Source of the DNA: Ctenosaura bakeri
Lineage: Eukaryota; Chordata; Lepidosauria; Squamata; Iguanidae
NCBI GenBank assembly: GCA_948474755.1
Contig: CAOLHI010000254.1
Span: forward strand, 806,001-870,000
Length of the DNA: 64,000 nucleotides
Direction of reading: 5' to 3'
Below, piece by piece: positions 34,801 through 47,177 of the stretch; positions within the stretch are counted from its first letter, which is position 1, and every line of letters begins with the position of its first letter. The notes under the pieces were generated by a model. It searched no databases and was not told where the DNA came from. It saw nothing but the letters and a program-made list of their open reading frames with translations. Position numbers and translations under genes: made by a program.

Positions 34801-37800
34801 CTGCTTGCTCCGAGGAAGCCATTGGGAGAGGTGTGCTGACTCTGCCAGCCAGGAGAGAGTGGGGCTGTAGCTTCCTCTTGAAGGTGACTTTCCCTCTCAC
34901 CCTTGATGCTGAGACCACTCCATGCCCACATTCACCAAAAAAAGCTGCAAACCCTTGTTTTCACCATCTTTAGTCTTCCCGTGCTTTTGCTTTCCTATAA
35001 ATGAATTTCATTGAGTTGTCAACATAACGTTCATTCACTGCTGATTGGGAAAGAGTGGAGAGAGAGGTGGGATTGCCAAGGGCAGCAAGTCAGTCACTAA
35101 AAATAGATGAGTCACAAATCGAGTTGAGTTGGTCTATCATTTATTGCCAAGTCGAGTCATTGAAGCGAGTCTGACTCAAGTTTGAATCAATCAACTTGAG
35201 TCTACATCACTGGGGGATAGGTACTACAGACTGGAATATTTGACAGAGGAAAGAGAATGGGGAATGGATAGAAACAGTATATCAGTAAAAAGGATCCAGG
35301 AGAACTTGGGAGCCATTGTGGTTTGAAAGATGACACAGAAATACATCAAACAAACAAAGGGTGGACAGAACTGCAGTTACTATCTTGAACATAATCTAGC
35401 AATAGCTTTGAGGCAAGAAAATAACAGGATGAGGCAATCCTGTGCAAGCCCCACTTAATGCACTAGGATTTATTTCTGTGTACGATAGAAGCAGTATTTT
35501 TATGAATAATAACTTAAATTAAAAATTTCAGTTTACGTGACAACCTAAAAATCTGAGTTATACAGTCAAGAAACTTGAATACTTGGACGATAATGTTAAA
35601 TAATCCATAACATTCGAATAAAGTTTGTTCATGTTTTTGCTGAAGATGTAGAAGGCTAAATGGGCGGTAGAGATGTGTACATGTAGTAAATTCCTGCCCA
35701 AACAACCCATCTGCCAAAATCAGAAATATATTAGACCTTTGCGCCTTGAGTATGAAGATCTGCAGAGGACTTTGTAACCTGCTTGGCTATGCAGATTAGT
35801 AGAGCTCCCATGACTGGGAACTCTGCTTTAGCAGCTGGTTGCAGATACAAAGCCTTCTGGTGAACTTTGTGCTCAGTGTGTGGCTGCCCCTGACACTGCC
35901 AACTGTGTGTGGATGTTTTGAGGAGCATGACTTACATGTCTACTCATATCTCCACTACATATTTAGCCCTCCATGTATTCAGGTAAATGCTGAGATAGTG
36001 GTCATCTATATGAGTGCACAAATCAGCCCTCCATATATAGTGCACACATGTTGATTGTTAGCTATGAAAAACTCAGTGCACAGATCAACTATTTGTGTAG
36101 ATATTCACACAGACTGTCTCTGTGTTGAATATAATGTATAAACACTTCTTTTACCACCAGTGATTGGCCCTGGAATCTGTAAACTTTAGAGGCACTAAAA
36201 TTGACCTCTTCAACTATGCTACAGTGGAGCTGGTGTACCTAATTTCCTTTGCCTACTGCCTCTGCCAACAGAGAATGGGAAAGGAAATCCACCAGGCTGA
36301 AAAAGTCAGTGAAGCTGTCTCCATGTGGCTAGACTGTGGAGGTGAGGGTGAGTGGTCCTCCACTTTTCTTCCTTAGTCAGCATTGACCGTAAGTTTTAAA
36401 AGTTTATTTAGAACTAAAAATCTGCTGAGACCAGTGGTGTGACCTTAACACCTAGATTTTTTTCCTCTACTTTTCCTTTCTGTCCTCATTTATTTTGTTA
36501 CTCCTTTGACTGTGCTTAGAAAAACTTTAGATGCTTTATAAATGAAAAACATTATCATTGTTATTATGCTTATTATTATACTTGCTATGGATGAAGGATC
36601 AAGACAAATACTAATTGTGTTTGTATATTATGGAAACAGTACTTTGTATATGTTGAGTTTTTTCCACACAGAAATGCATGTAGAAACACATGGCATGTGC
36701 TGATGCGTTACTTATTTATTTGGTGTGAATATGAGTGGGAGAAATATTGCAGCTGAACATTTAAAAAGGTAGAAGGGACTTCACACTACAATCGGAAAAT
36801 AGTTTGATGTGAACTTTGTGTTGTAAAGCCTTGAAATCTGAGATTTAGTGTATGTTGACTCAAGTTGGTTGTCTCAGGATGATGTGGGAAGATTTGCTTT
36901 TATTGACTAGCTTGGGGAGCTTGAAAGCACATGATTTCCTAACGATCATTATATATTTTAAACAATGTCTAATGATGAGATCTGCTGGCCATTCAGTAAA
37001 TACATTCCTAGAGAAATACCATTGTCATATAACTTTTCTGTGAGAAGCTGATTAACATCTACCAAATGAATATTTATAACACCCCTATTCCCATACTTAC
37101 TATCACTGCTGGAACCCACCTGTTACACATTGCAGAAATCTCTAGTTTGCATCCTATATGTCATATTACTTTATTCTGTAACATACCTGTTTGTAAAAGC
37201 TAGAAGAGTGTCTTTTGGTTAAACTTCAGTCTAGACTTAAGGCATACTTGGAGTAAACCTGTTGAAATGCATGGGACTACATAATATAGTAACTGACTGA
37301 TTTAAGTTCCATTGATTTTAGTGAATAGTCGGACTACATCTGGGTCCAACACATATAAATGTATTCTTCAGTGTTCATCATTAACAACTTGAAGTATTTC
37401 TCAGTAGCTTCAGCATATGAAAGAAGGTGTTATGTTCTATGCAGTGCTTTAGTGTTCATGCATTAAGATGTATGCACACTTAAGGATGAAGTGTGTCCAT
37501 TTTTTCAGTCAGAACATCAACTACTAAGAACTCTTCAGAGTAAGTTCCATCCTGATGATTGACAATAGTGCTCATGACTTGGGATAGTCAAAAGCCAAAA
37601 ATAAACAAGTAGTTTAGCAGGGAGATGGACTAAGAAACAGAGAACATTCAGAACATGTCATACAAGTTGGCTCTGAGTGGCAATTGAAAGTCTTGTCTCC
37701 TATGTTATCTGTAAAACTGCAGTGTGTCTCTGATAACTATTGCCAATGAAGAGAGCACTTGACAGCCAAGATTTAATTGCCCAGCAAAGCCACTTGAGAG

Positions 37801-38329
37801 GATGTTATGTTCCTGTTGGGACTTAAAGTATGTACCTTCAGTGGCTCAGAATGAAAAAGAACCTTATGTTTTTACAGCTGAACTTAATAAACTTTAGTGT
37901 TATTAATCCAAGCTGCTACTGTTAGGATGTCCCACCTTTTGCAGTAAGTATGAAGTTATTTTAGTGCCTTTTCATGTTCTTTGCACAAACATCTCATTTT
38001 TAAGAAAACAAACCATATTTGATAGTTGTTAAATATTAAGTCCAACCTTAGGAAGTTAATATTAAACCTAGGAAAAACTGCTTAGACTTGGCTCTAAGTT
38101 TTATAATTTAGGAAAAGATCAGATAGTGGGATGATGTTGTGCTCTCCTCTCTTTAAATGTATATATAGAAAAATGACAGAAAGAACTAGTATTTGCATTC
38201 TCAAAATGTTAGGCATGTGTCTAAGATATGCAGTTGGCAAGAGAGTGGTTTGTCAAATTACAAACCAGTCTGGATGATAAGATCTTCACGAAGGTCCTCT
38301 TGAGGTCCTCATCACTGAAGCCCACTTGA

Positions 38330-38675
38330 CAGGTATACAGGAGTGGTCTTTCTCTTGAATTACTCCCAGACTATGCAATGGAATGCACTCCGCCTAAAAG
38401 TTGTGATCACTTTCCACTTTGCTGCTCTCAGGAAGGATGCAAATAGATATCTTTTTGATGTGACATTTCAAGCTGGATGTTTCTGAGATAATGTATAAGT
38501 ATGTGGAATGGACAGTGATGGAGGCCCATGGACTCTCCTTCCTTGCGGGTCTTTAAACATAGGTTAGATGGACATCTTGTAGGACTGCTTTTGTTGTATA
38601 TTCCTACATGGCAGGAGTTTGACTATGTGGCCTTTGTTATCCCTTCCATCTCTAAGGTTATATGATTCCACTATA
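38330..38675 (+). mobile_element. CR1 3' tail preceded by L2-like sequence
   Basis: From about 38515, 'ggactctccttccttgcggg', 'tctttaaacataggttagat', 'attcctacatggcaggagtt' and 'ggttatatgattcc' follow the CR1 LINE 3' end. The upstream part (38360-38505) gives 'QWNALRLKVV...AALRKDANRYLFD', resembling the closing WN..P..(R)...F...LKT.LF motif of LINE ORF2 proteins. All frames are broken. Confidence 0.65.
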
Positions 38676-39204
38676 AATATTGTTTTAAATTTTAATACTA
38701 GGAACAGGAATGTGATTATCCCCTTAGGAACCATAAAGTGAGCTCTGTTCACTGTTGGATTGCTTTCTATCTTCAAGAACCTGGAAGTACTGCAAATTTG
38801 GTTCCTAGGTAGTTCTTAGGTAGGTGCTGTCTGGCCTGATTCTTCTCAGTTGTTCTAATGTTAGAGAACAGCATTAAACACTGGGTAACATCCAGTTGAG
38901 GGAACAGAATCTGCCAGCAGAGGAGGATTCCTCTGCCCCTCTGTAGCCCCCAATCTTCACACATGATCCTTTGGCTACTTTTCAGAATGTGTGATACAGA
39001 GAAAAGTAGGAATGTGTGATACAGAGAAAAATAGGGAATCTTTTCTGCTGTTTGACATAGGAATCTGGTATAATGGGAATGGGAGTTTTTGTATGATTTA
39101 GTTGGCAGATATTACTATAACCTGAGCAATACTTCAATTTGAACAAACATTCTCATTTAATCGTATGTGTGGGCAGATTAAAAAACTGTATGCTTTCTTT
39201 ACAG

Positions 39205-39251
39205 GCAGCTATAAATGGTGTTATACCGCAGGAAAACGGCATTTTACAAAG
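39205..39251 (+). CDS. FAF1: FAF1 exon 3 (residues 39-54, partial last codon)
   Basis: These 47 nt encode AAINGVIPQENGILQ plus two bases of a serine codon, finishing the UBA region. The acceptor is 'tttctttacag' and the donor 'gtaagt'. The serine codon is completed by the first base of exon 4. The exon is short and escapes ORF finding, because the minus-strand ORF over it is a shadow. The peptide agrees with FAF1 as I know it. Confidence 0.95.
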
Positions 39252-40340
39252 GTAAGTGGAGACTTCCCCCCACATAGTTATGCAGGAAAGACTGTGAAAG
39301 AAACTATTTCTATTGTTGGTGATTTTGTATTTTGGTGATTTTGTATTATAGCACCAACCTAAATCCTGTTGTAGATTTAAAATTGCTTTCTTTACTGTCT
39401 TCTGAATTTGAAGGTTCCCTTTAAGCAATATAAGGAAGATGTTTGAATGTATCAGAAAAGCAAGTCCTCTAGATTCACATTCCGATGTAGTGTATCTTTC
39501 AGTCTCAAAAACTGCTTTTCTTAGACATCCCAAGGTGAAATTATTGGTTGTCATTAACTAACATAATTCCCAAAATCAAATCAGAAGGGTTGGCGGGCGT
39601 GTGAGATAATGGTGGTCCTGCAGTCTCTTTCAGCTGATGTTTGATCATCAGGTTCTGGGATTAAGGAAGATGTTAAACTTAATTTTTTAGTACTGCATTT
39701 CCTTAAGTGAAATAGTATTATATTTTAAGCTTGGCAGAGAACAAGTATTGATTGTCTATTCATTATATACAAATGTAATGAAATGCTCAGGATGTTTTAA
39801 GTGGACAAGTGTAATAGTATCTTTTAAAATGACTCTTATCTTACTGTACAGTAATGGATATTAACACTCAAAACAGCGACAAAGTAACATCCACTGAGCT
39901 TGGCACATATGAAGGATGTGCTCCCAGCAGTTTACAGATCCCCAACTGTCTCTTTTGGCTGCCCTCACTGCCCCTTTGCCAATATCCAGTTTGCTATGGT
40001 ATCATATCTCCAGCAAAAAAAGATGCATTTTAAAACAAGGCATGCCTTGTTTTGAAGCTCAACAACAATCCTAGAAATCTTCCCCAAAAAGATACTGAGC
40101 TTGGAAATAAGGTGCACATTCCCCAGTGTGCCTTCTTTAAAGGTAAAATGTGGCTATTTTTTTCCTGTGGCAGAACAGCAAATTCAGTGGGGAGTAAGCT
40201 TCAGTCTCTAGCAGGTTCTGGGGGACCAATTCAACCCATTCATTCTGGAGTATAGGACGCTGTATAAAGGTCTATGCGTGGTGGCTCATGTGCACACCAG
40301 ACTTCTTGGTCTTCTCATTTTTGCTTCAGCACTCTCTGTG

Positions 40341-40565
40341 CATATATGCCTTAAAGTCTCTGGTTGACTTATGGCAACTCCATAAATTTCATAGAGTTTT
40401 CTTCGACATGGTATACACTAAGACGGTTTTGCCTGTCCTTTCTTCTGAAATACAGTTTACGACACCTGATATTTGTTGGCAGTCTCCCATCCAAGTACTG
40501 CTTAGGGCTAATCTTGCTTAGCTTCTAAGATCAGATAGGATTTGGTGCCTTTAGGTATTTAGGCC
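40341..40565 (-). mobile_element. 5S rRNA-derived SINE, minus orientation
   Basis: The right part reads as antisense 5S rRNA ('ctcccatccaagtactgctt', 'gcttagcttctaagatcaga'). The left part is the antisense Sauria/RTE tail ('ttgacttatggcaactccat'). It is the same chimeric family as 26924-27150 and is clearly diverged. Confidence 0.85.
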
Positions 40566-42088
40566 CTTATAGCTCTCTGTATGCTCTCACAAAAAAGCCT
40601 CTTTTGAAGGACTGCTATGCAGTGTGGCATATCTCTGCAAGACATTGTGAGTGGAAGGTAAAAGATATTAAGCTAAAGATGCATTACTACATGCAGAAAG
40701 CAGAGGTTTGTTTGAGGATCTCTCACAGAGGATAAAAGCATCTGATTTCTCAAGTTATACTGAAACAGTGGCTATATTTGAAATGAATCCTAGCCTTGCA
40801 TGCTCTGTATTAGTCACTGAACCCCACAAGCCCTAAAATAGTACACTAGAGAGATCTTTTTCTAAAATGAATTGAGTTGGTGATTTTATTGCTGAGTGTG
40901 TGAGATTGCTTTGCCCTCATTTAGCTGGCACAAATTGTACACTGAAATAAACTTCTGTATGTGAATTGTGTTAAGGCTGTGATGGCTTCTAAAAGGTGCT
41001 GTGTGGGGGGAAAAGCCCTGTTAACAGATTTAAGATTGCAGTGTGCTTTTACAGTGTCAATTTGCCTGTTGCCAAACACATGAGTCCATACATTTTTGGG
41101 GTAGGAGGAAAGAACACTTTCCTTCTCCTGCTTGGCTATGAAAGCTCACAGCGCTGGCCATCTGTTTGACAGAGGAGATCTTCATATACAGTAAGATTCA
41201 TACAGCCCACTCTAACACACAAAATTCTCTGAATTGGGTCCAATATATTTTTGCGTGGAGATGTATACACCTAAATACAGCACATCCATTGTGTATCATA
41301 GCTTTGAAACTGCCCATGGCTTCAGAGCTGAGAATTGTTCTTTGTTCTTTCTGATTAGAGAGAAGGAAAAGAGGCCCCTGTAGAAAAAACGATCATAGTG
41401 CTCTATTGTTTGTTTGTTCCCCTCCCCCGCCCATCAATGCTCATGTGCATGTGCACGTGCGCGCACACGCACACACAATTTGGGAAGCAGAATGATGGGA
41501 ATTATACTATAGCACACAATCAAGAAGACAAACATCTTCATGCTGCGATAGATGTATGTGTCAGCAACAGCTCACTGTCCTATTCAGATCAGCAGTGATT
41601 GAAGTTTTATTTTCTTAATGTTTTTGTTTTGTGTTGAGGCTCTGGGAAACATTAAAAAACTCACTATGAATTTCTCTCTTTAAAAATATTAGACATGTAA
41701 GCTGCTGGCCTATAAATATGAGGCTTTCTAATTCAGACATTATGACTCAGTCATAACTGTAACCACTTTTAAAATGCATTCCCTTGATTTCTATGGTGAT
41801 GTTCACCATTTTTTTTACATCTTAAAAAATAGGGGGAAAGGGTAATAGGACAGTGTATTCTGACTCAACTAGTAAACTAACCCCTGCTGATGCCAAACTT
41901 TTCTAAATGAAATGTGTTACCTTGCCCAGCTCAGTATCTGTTTTTTTGTTTTGTTATTTTTTCTTGTAAGCTTCCAAGGACGGGAGGTTTCCACAGGTGG
42001 AGAAAATATCTTTCTATCTGTCCTTGCTACTGGTTTCCATTGAAAGAAAGAAAACAGTTAAAGGGGTGCTTTGATGTACCAGGAAGAT

Positions 42089-42279
42089 TGTTGTTGTTGT
42101 GTGCCTTGAAGTCATTTCTGACTTAATCCTAAAGTGAACCTATCATGGGGTTTTCTGAGGTTGAGAATATGTGACATGCCCAAGGTCACTCAGTGAGATT
42201 CCATGGCCAAGCAGAGAATTGAACCCTGGTCTCCAGGGCTGTAGTCCAGTGCTCAATCCAGTATATCTCACTGGCTCTC
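42089..42279 (-). mobile_element. Sauria SINE, minus orientation
   Basis: It starts with a (TTG)n run, the antisense of the (CAA)n SINE end, then 'tgtgccttgaagtcatttct', 'cctatcatggggttttctga' and 'caaggtcactcagtgag'. It is near full length with an internal deletion. Confidence 0.85.
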
Positions 42280-42778
42280 TAGAGAGATCAGGGTGGAACT
42301 CAAAGGAGGAGAAATATGTATAAAAGAGATCCATGCCATGGGTGGGCAGAGTGTGGCCCACAAAGCCCAAGACCCATTTTTTTTTGCACTCCCTAAGGGT
42401 CCCTTTAGAAACCATAGTGTTTTTTGCCCACAAAGGGCCCAGAATGTCCCTCATGGTGGAGGAGACTTGTTGGCCATGTTGCAATGTTTTCTGGCATTTT
42501 GGAAGGTCCTTTTATACTCTCTAGGCCTTAAGAGGCCTTCTTTCTTCCTTACGTCAAACCAGGAAGCGATCAGACTTCCAGTGTCATTAATTTCGTGTTT
42601 TGATGAATGCTTATAGTGTTGTTGTTGCTATTATTATTTTTTACCTTTTTTATATCCTATTCTTCCCAACCCCAATCGAGGTGGCTTCTAAATTAAATAC
42701 AACTTTTATTTTTTTTAAAAATCAGTTCCCCAAGTCTGCTAGAACAAAAAAAGTCTTTGTCTGTCAGAGGAGTGAGCA

Positions 42779-42814
42779 AAAAAAAAAAAAAAAAGAGAGA
42801 GAGAGAGAGAGAGA
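42779..42814 (+). repeat. poly-A followed by (GA)n
   Basis: A run of about 17 A bases leads into about ten GA units. It directly abuts the L2 fragment at 42815. Confidence 0.92.
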
Positions 42815-43230
42815 CCGTCCTAGCTAGTCTAGGGAGGAAGTTCCAGAGCCTGAGAGGAGCCACTGAGAAAACCTTCTTTGTCATTCCTGCCAGATATACC
42901 TGTGAACGAATTCCGGCCAAGAGAATGGCCTCTCTCAAGACCTTAGGGCCTGGGCAGGTTTATGTGGGAGAATATGGTCCTAAAATTGATCATTATAGGA
43001 CTTAATAGGCTATAACCAGCACTTTGAGTTGTGCCCAGAAAGAGACTGGTAACCAGTTGAATTGTTGTAACATGGAAGTCACAGGCTCCCTTAAACCAGC
43101 ACCAGTCAGTAGTCTACCTGCAGCTTTTTGGACCAGCTGACATTTCTGAAAACTTCTAAAAGGCAGCTTCTAATACAATATGTTATAGTAAGCTGAATGG
43201 GATGTAGCTAAGACATGTGACACCATGCTG
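42815..43230 (-). pseudogene. L2-type LINE ORF2 C-terminal remnant (antisense)
   Basis: The reverse complement of about 42999-43056 gives NWLPVSFWAQLKVLVIA, the same LINE ORF2 C-terminal block as at 15985. Further antisense blocks ('ggaccagctga', 'gggaggaagttccagagcct') are shared with the copy at 46020-48110. No intact frame remains. The short plus-strand ORFs are shadows. Confidence 0.72.
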
Positions 43231-44171
43231 TGTATGTATATGTTAGATGCCTAAAATAGGTAATATCTGCTATTTGTACTCCTTGAATTTTTCCCCACCT
43301 CCCTCAGAGAAGCTATAGTAGGTTCCCCATAACCACAGATGATATCTTCTGGGAATTAACGCAGATGGCAAAAAATGTAAATCATGGGAGGGGGAGCCAT
43401 GTTGAGCTTTGCATGCCTCTCTCTGCTGCATCTGTTGCTTCCTCAGCCAGGAGAGTCTCAGGAAGCCCAGTTGTGCCTTGTTGTGTACTCTGTGGGGCAG
43501 CTGCACAGAGCAAGGACCTTGGCCTGTTGTGATAGCCATGGCTCTGGCACAGACAGTGGATATTGGTCCTGTGATTACGGGGGACCTGCTGTTATGATTT
43601 TTTTTTACGGTTTTTATAATTTCTCCCCAGAATCATAAAGTTGTAAAATAGAATGCAAAAAAAGGAAGAAGAAATTGGAAGTGGACTGGAAGGTGCTTGA
43701 TTTTTTAAAAAATCCAGGCAGGTATAGCCCTTGGAGAATAACAGAGACCAACAATTGTTCCTGGGACCTCTGCAGTTGCCTACGTTTGATTAGGATTTTG
43801 CAGATGTATGTTTGGATGAAAACAGAAAACCAGTATCTGTTGATCATCTATATTACTCATTGTTTTCCAACAGACTTTTTACTAGCGACAGGGCAAGGTG
43901 TGGTCTTCAGAAGTTGTTGGACAATAGATCTTACCAACTTTAGCCTGTCTAGCCAGTGGTGAGCAATACTGGAAGCCGCAGTCTAGCCGTTCTGGGAGCT
44001 GCAGTCTGGCAACAGCTGGAGGGCCACATTTTGCTGATTCCTGTTTCAGGTGCATCTCTAACTCATGAGAAGAGTGAGGAGTATGGTCTGCATTTTGTAG
44101 GAAATAGCTATAAGCCATGCAGAGGTGAGGGTGATGTGAAACTCCAAATGTACAGTAGTAAGAAAATTCTA

Positions 44172-44262
44172 GAGAGCCCCTCTGAACAAACCTTGGGAAG
44201 AAAACCCTGTGCACGGTTTCCCTTAGGGTCATTGTAAGAAAATTCAGGTCAATATACATCAA
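44172..44262 (+). mobile_element. Sauria SINE 3' fragment
   Basis: 'cccctctgaacaaaccttgg', 'gaagaaaaccctgtg' and 'cccttagggtcattgtaaga' form a decayed Sauria SINE tail. Confidence 0.65.
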
Positions 44263-44891
44263 AAAGTAAATGGCCTAAACCCAATTGTTAGTTCAACTAC
44301 TGTTGAATTAATGGGAACATGCTGGGTTAACACTTAGGTAAATTCCATTGATTTAGGTGGTCTACTCTAGTTGGGATTAACAATTGAATTTAGGCAAATG
44401 ATTTCATAATCTAGTTCTGGCTTTTACCTCTACAATTTTCTTGTTGCAGAGGAAGGTATGGTCATAAGAAATAGCGCATTTGTCAATTGTTTTGACAATT
44501 ACCATGTAACAGTATTTTGTATTTTGGTAAGTCAGGGTAATGTCTCACATTTCAAAATAAAAGTTGAACATGAAATTGAACATTGGTTTTAAGTTGGTTT
44601 TTTATCCCCTTTATGTCCAGAACTGTATATTTGAAAATCCATTGTGGTGGTGTGTTCTGGAGGTCACAACCTGACAAGTGTTAAGATTATTTCAAGATGT
44701 TGAAATTGTTAATTTGAAGTGTATAGGTTTGCAGATAAGATCAAAACTTCTCTGAAGTACTTCCACCTGTGAGTCAGCTTCTGTTAATTCCTGGAATTAA
44801 TCCCAGAAAAATGTTCATAGAATCACAACAAATTATTTATAAGGCATTTATGGCCTATCTTTATTTGAAATCTAAATGATGTATTTTCCAG

Positions 44892-45100
44892 TGAATACAG
44901 TGGCGAGACTTTACAAGGACCAGCCTATGGCCCTGCTAGTCATCCTTCCTCATCGTCGTCAGCATCTTCCTCATCATCTGCATTTCGTCATGTAGTGCCA
45001 TCAAGACAAATAGTGGAAAGACAGCCGCGGATGCTTGACTTCAGGGTGGAATACAGAGACAGAAATGTGGATGTGGTACTTGAAGATAGTTCTACAGTTG
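44892..45100 (+). CDS. FAF1: FAF1 exon 4 (residues 54-124, Ser-rich linker and start of UBL1)
   Basis: This 209-nt exon begins with the last base of Ser54 and ends with the first base of Gly124. Residues 54-72 are a P/G-rich linker, and 73-83 are five serines, an alanine and five more serines. RQIVERQPRMLDFRVEY then opens the first ubiquitin-like domain, continuing through RDRNVDVVLED. The domain lies within the region of FAF1 reported to bind HSP70. The acceptor is 'tgtattttccag' and the donor 'gtaaga'. By memory, the serine tract is one residue longer than in human FAF1. The exon is encoded by mixed TCN codons, so it is not a pure microsatellite. Confidence 0.96.
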
Positions 45101-46396
45101 GTAAGAAACTATTGCATGGAGGAAACAGACAGAAATAAAATGAATGTTTGTCTTAATTATAGTACAGATTCATTTTTTGAATGACCAGAATTGAGTAAGG
45201 GTATGTTGTAAAAACACCACTTGGGAAATTTCTGAGAACAGGGAAACTGAAAAAAAAAAAAAACTTTCATGTAGGGGAGATATTAACTCAAATAGAGTGA
45301 GTAAGTTCCCTGGATGGAAGAAAAATATTTTTTCATGCTTCATGATGTGAAACATAAACAATGATAATTTCTAAAGAGTACAAAGATTTCTGGTTTTGAC
45401 TGCTTTGAGAAATATCACTATGACAATTCAGGAAATCTGTCCTCATTGTAAAACTTTCTTGAAGTTTTTATTTACTTGTAAATAATTAATAATCTCTCTT
45501 GCATCTTAAAATGTATCATCAGTTCTCTAGTACTTTGACAAGCCTGACAAATACCAAACAACACTTGCAATGCTAATCTTAATTTATCTGTTGTCACCTT
45601 TTAGAGACAATTCTTGAAAAGTAGAAAAAAACAAGATAATCTTCTTGCGACTGTGTCAGTATAACTAGAGTCCATCACACTTTTCTTCCCTAAGTAATTT
45701 TAATATTTTTTTAAATTCCAGGCAGAGATAGCCATACTGATCTCTGAGAGCATCAAGAAATAATGCCAATGGGCATTTTGTAAAGGAAGAAAAAATTATT
45801 TATTATTTACTTCCTTATTTGAATTTTATGCCTTTTCCCAGACAAGCTCCCTTGAAAACAAAATTGAATACAAGGTGCACATTGAAATAGTAGCAGTAGC
45901 AGCAGCCATAGTAGCAATATAGTATTAAAACATTTATAATATTTAACCAGGATAAACTTAATAATATTTAAACAAAGATAAATGTGGTTTTAAAAAACCT
46001 GACTCTTTTTAAAAACCATTTTCTTTGCACCCAGTCAGTTGCTAGAGGCCTGTCTGCATGGAAGAGTTTTTGTCTATTGACAGAAAGACAGCAGCAAGGG
46101 AGCCGCCTGGCTACCTTTGGAACAGAGAACAGCATTCCAAAGCCTGGGAGCAGCCACTGGGAAGGCTCTCCCATTGTACCTCTAAGAATGATGGGACTGA
46201 AAGAAAGGCCTTCCCTGCAGGTCTTGAAACTGAGACAGGCTTTCAGATACCCTGGATCAAAGTGAAATAAGTCAGATAACCTGAACCTAATCCATGCAGA
46301 ATTTTCTAAGTCATAGCTAGCACTTTAACTGTGCCTGTAAACAGACTGGTAGCCAGTGAAAGCTGTCAACCAAGGAGTTAAATGCTCCCTTTAAAC

Positions 46397-47177
46397 CAGT
46401 GGTTCTCAACCTGTGGGTCGCGACCCCTTTGGTGGTTGAACGACCCTTTCACAGGGGTCGCCTAAGACCATCGGAAAATACATATTTCCGATGGTCTCAG
46501 GCTCCATTCTCTCCTCGGTGGTGGTGCGCGCCACATGCTCGCGTCCTCCTGCCCCCTTTGGTGGGAGCGTGTGCGGCCACAGCGTCGCCACAGCAGGAGC
46601 GGTGGTGCACAAGTGTGAGCCACGCACTCGCGTCTTCCTGCCCCCTGTTCAGAAGGGACTGAAATCGCTCCCCTTCTCCGCTACCGAGAGAACCTCCCAT
46701 CTGACGGGCCAGCTTGGGGGGGGGCAGGTGCAGCATGGGGAGCTGGCCCCCTCCTTGCCACGGCTCCTGCCCCACTCGCCGTGGAGAGGGGTGCTGCGGA
46801 AGGGCCAGGCGGCCGCAATGCGGCGCTTTTCTGGGGAGGCAAGCTGCGTCCGGTGCAAAAGACAAAGGTGCTGGGATTCCTCCTCCCCCGGGCCAGGGTC
46901 AACACTCTGGAAACTTTTCCCACACTGCCCCCCCCCAGCGGAAATGAGAGTGAAGCAGAAGCAGAGCCCGGGGAGGTTCTCAGAGTTTTTCCCCGGGGGA
47001 GACGCGCGGCTTGTCTTTCCCTCCCTGCCTGCCCCCCCCCATTCCTGGCTGGCGAGGTGGCCTTTGCCTGGGGGGAGGCATTGTAAATAATAAATAAATA
47101 ATTTTATGGTTGGGGGTCACCACAACATGAGGAACTGTATTAAAGGGTCGTGGCATTAGGAAGGTTGAGAACCACTG
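46397..47177. mobile_element. SPIN-like non-autonomous hAT element, 781 bp, GC-rich interior
   Basis: It has perfect 16-bp terminal inverted repeats: CAGTGGTTCTCAACCT at the left, with its exact complement at 47162-47177. It is flanked by a perfect 8-bp duplication, ctttaaac, at 46389-46396 and 47178-47185. Subterminal blocks ('gtgggtcgcgacccctttgg', 'cacaggggtcgcctaagacc', and at the right 'taattttatggttgggggtc', 'gaggaactgtattaaagggt') match my memory of the SPIN family, hAT elements known for horizontal transfer among tetrapods. A 13-bp-arm hairpin lies at 46465-46497. The interior, about 46500-47085, is GC- and CpG-rich, unlike the AT-rich SPIN interiors I remember. It holds a 199-codon plus-strand ORF (46491-47090) that shows no transposase motif. 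Confidence 0.9.
46465..46497. repeat. subterminal hairpin of the SPIN-like element
   Basis: The 13-bp arms 'agaccatcggaaa' and 'tttccgatggtct' are perfect complements around a 7-base loop. It marks the boundary between the SPIN-like end and the GC-rich interior. Confidence 0.9.

Larger units (their letters stand above)
26676..39204 (+). other. FAF1: FAF1 intron 2
   Basis: This intron is 12,529 bp ('gtaagt' to 'tttctttacag'). It contains a 5S SINE (26924), a probable DIRS fragment (28950) with a hAT insertion (29813), a tandem array (33880), a Tigger-like right end (34771) and a CR1/L2 tail (38330). The stretches 27200-28900, 31700-33600 and 35500-38300 look mostly unique or anciently repetitive, with no gene recognised. 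Confidence 0.85.
39252..44891 (+). other. FAF1: FAF1 intron 3
   Basis: This intron is 5,640 bp ('gtaagt' to 'tgtattttccag'). It contains a minus-strand 5S SINE (40341), a minus-strand Sauria SINE (42089), an A/GA simple repeat (42779), an antisense L2 remnant (42815), a Sauria tail (44172) and the foldback repeat near 44280-44400. I recognise nothing in 39300-40320 or 40570-42080 apart from a CA/GC-rich run near 41440-41478. Confidence 0.85.

Noticed and set aside
42293..42616. 107-codon ORF in intron 3
   Set aside because: It overlaps a probable old hAT-like repeat ('gtgggcagagtgtggcccac') and shows no family match or splice signals.
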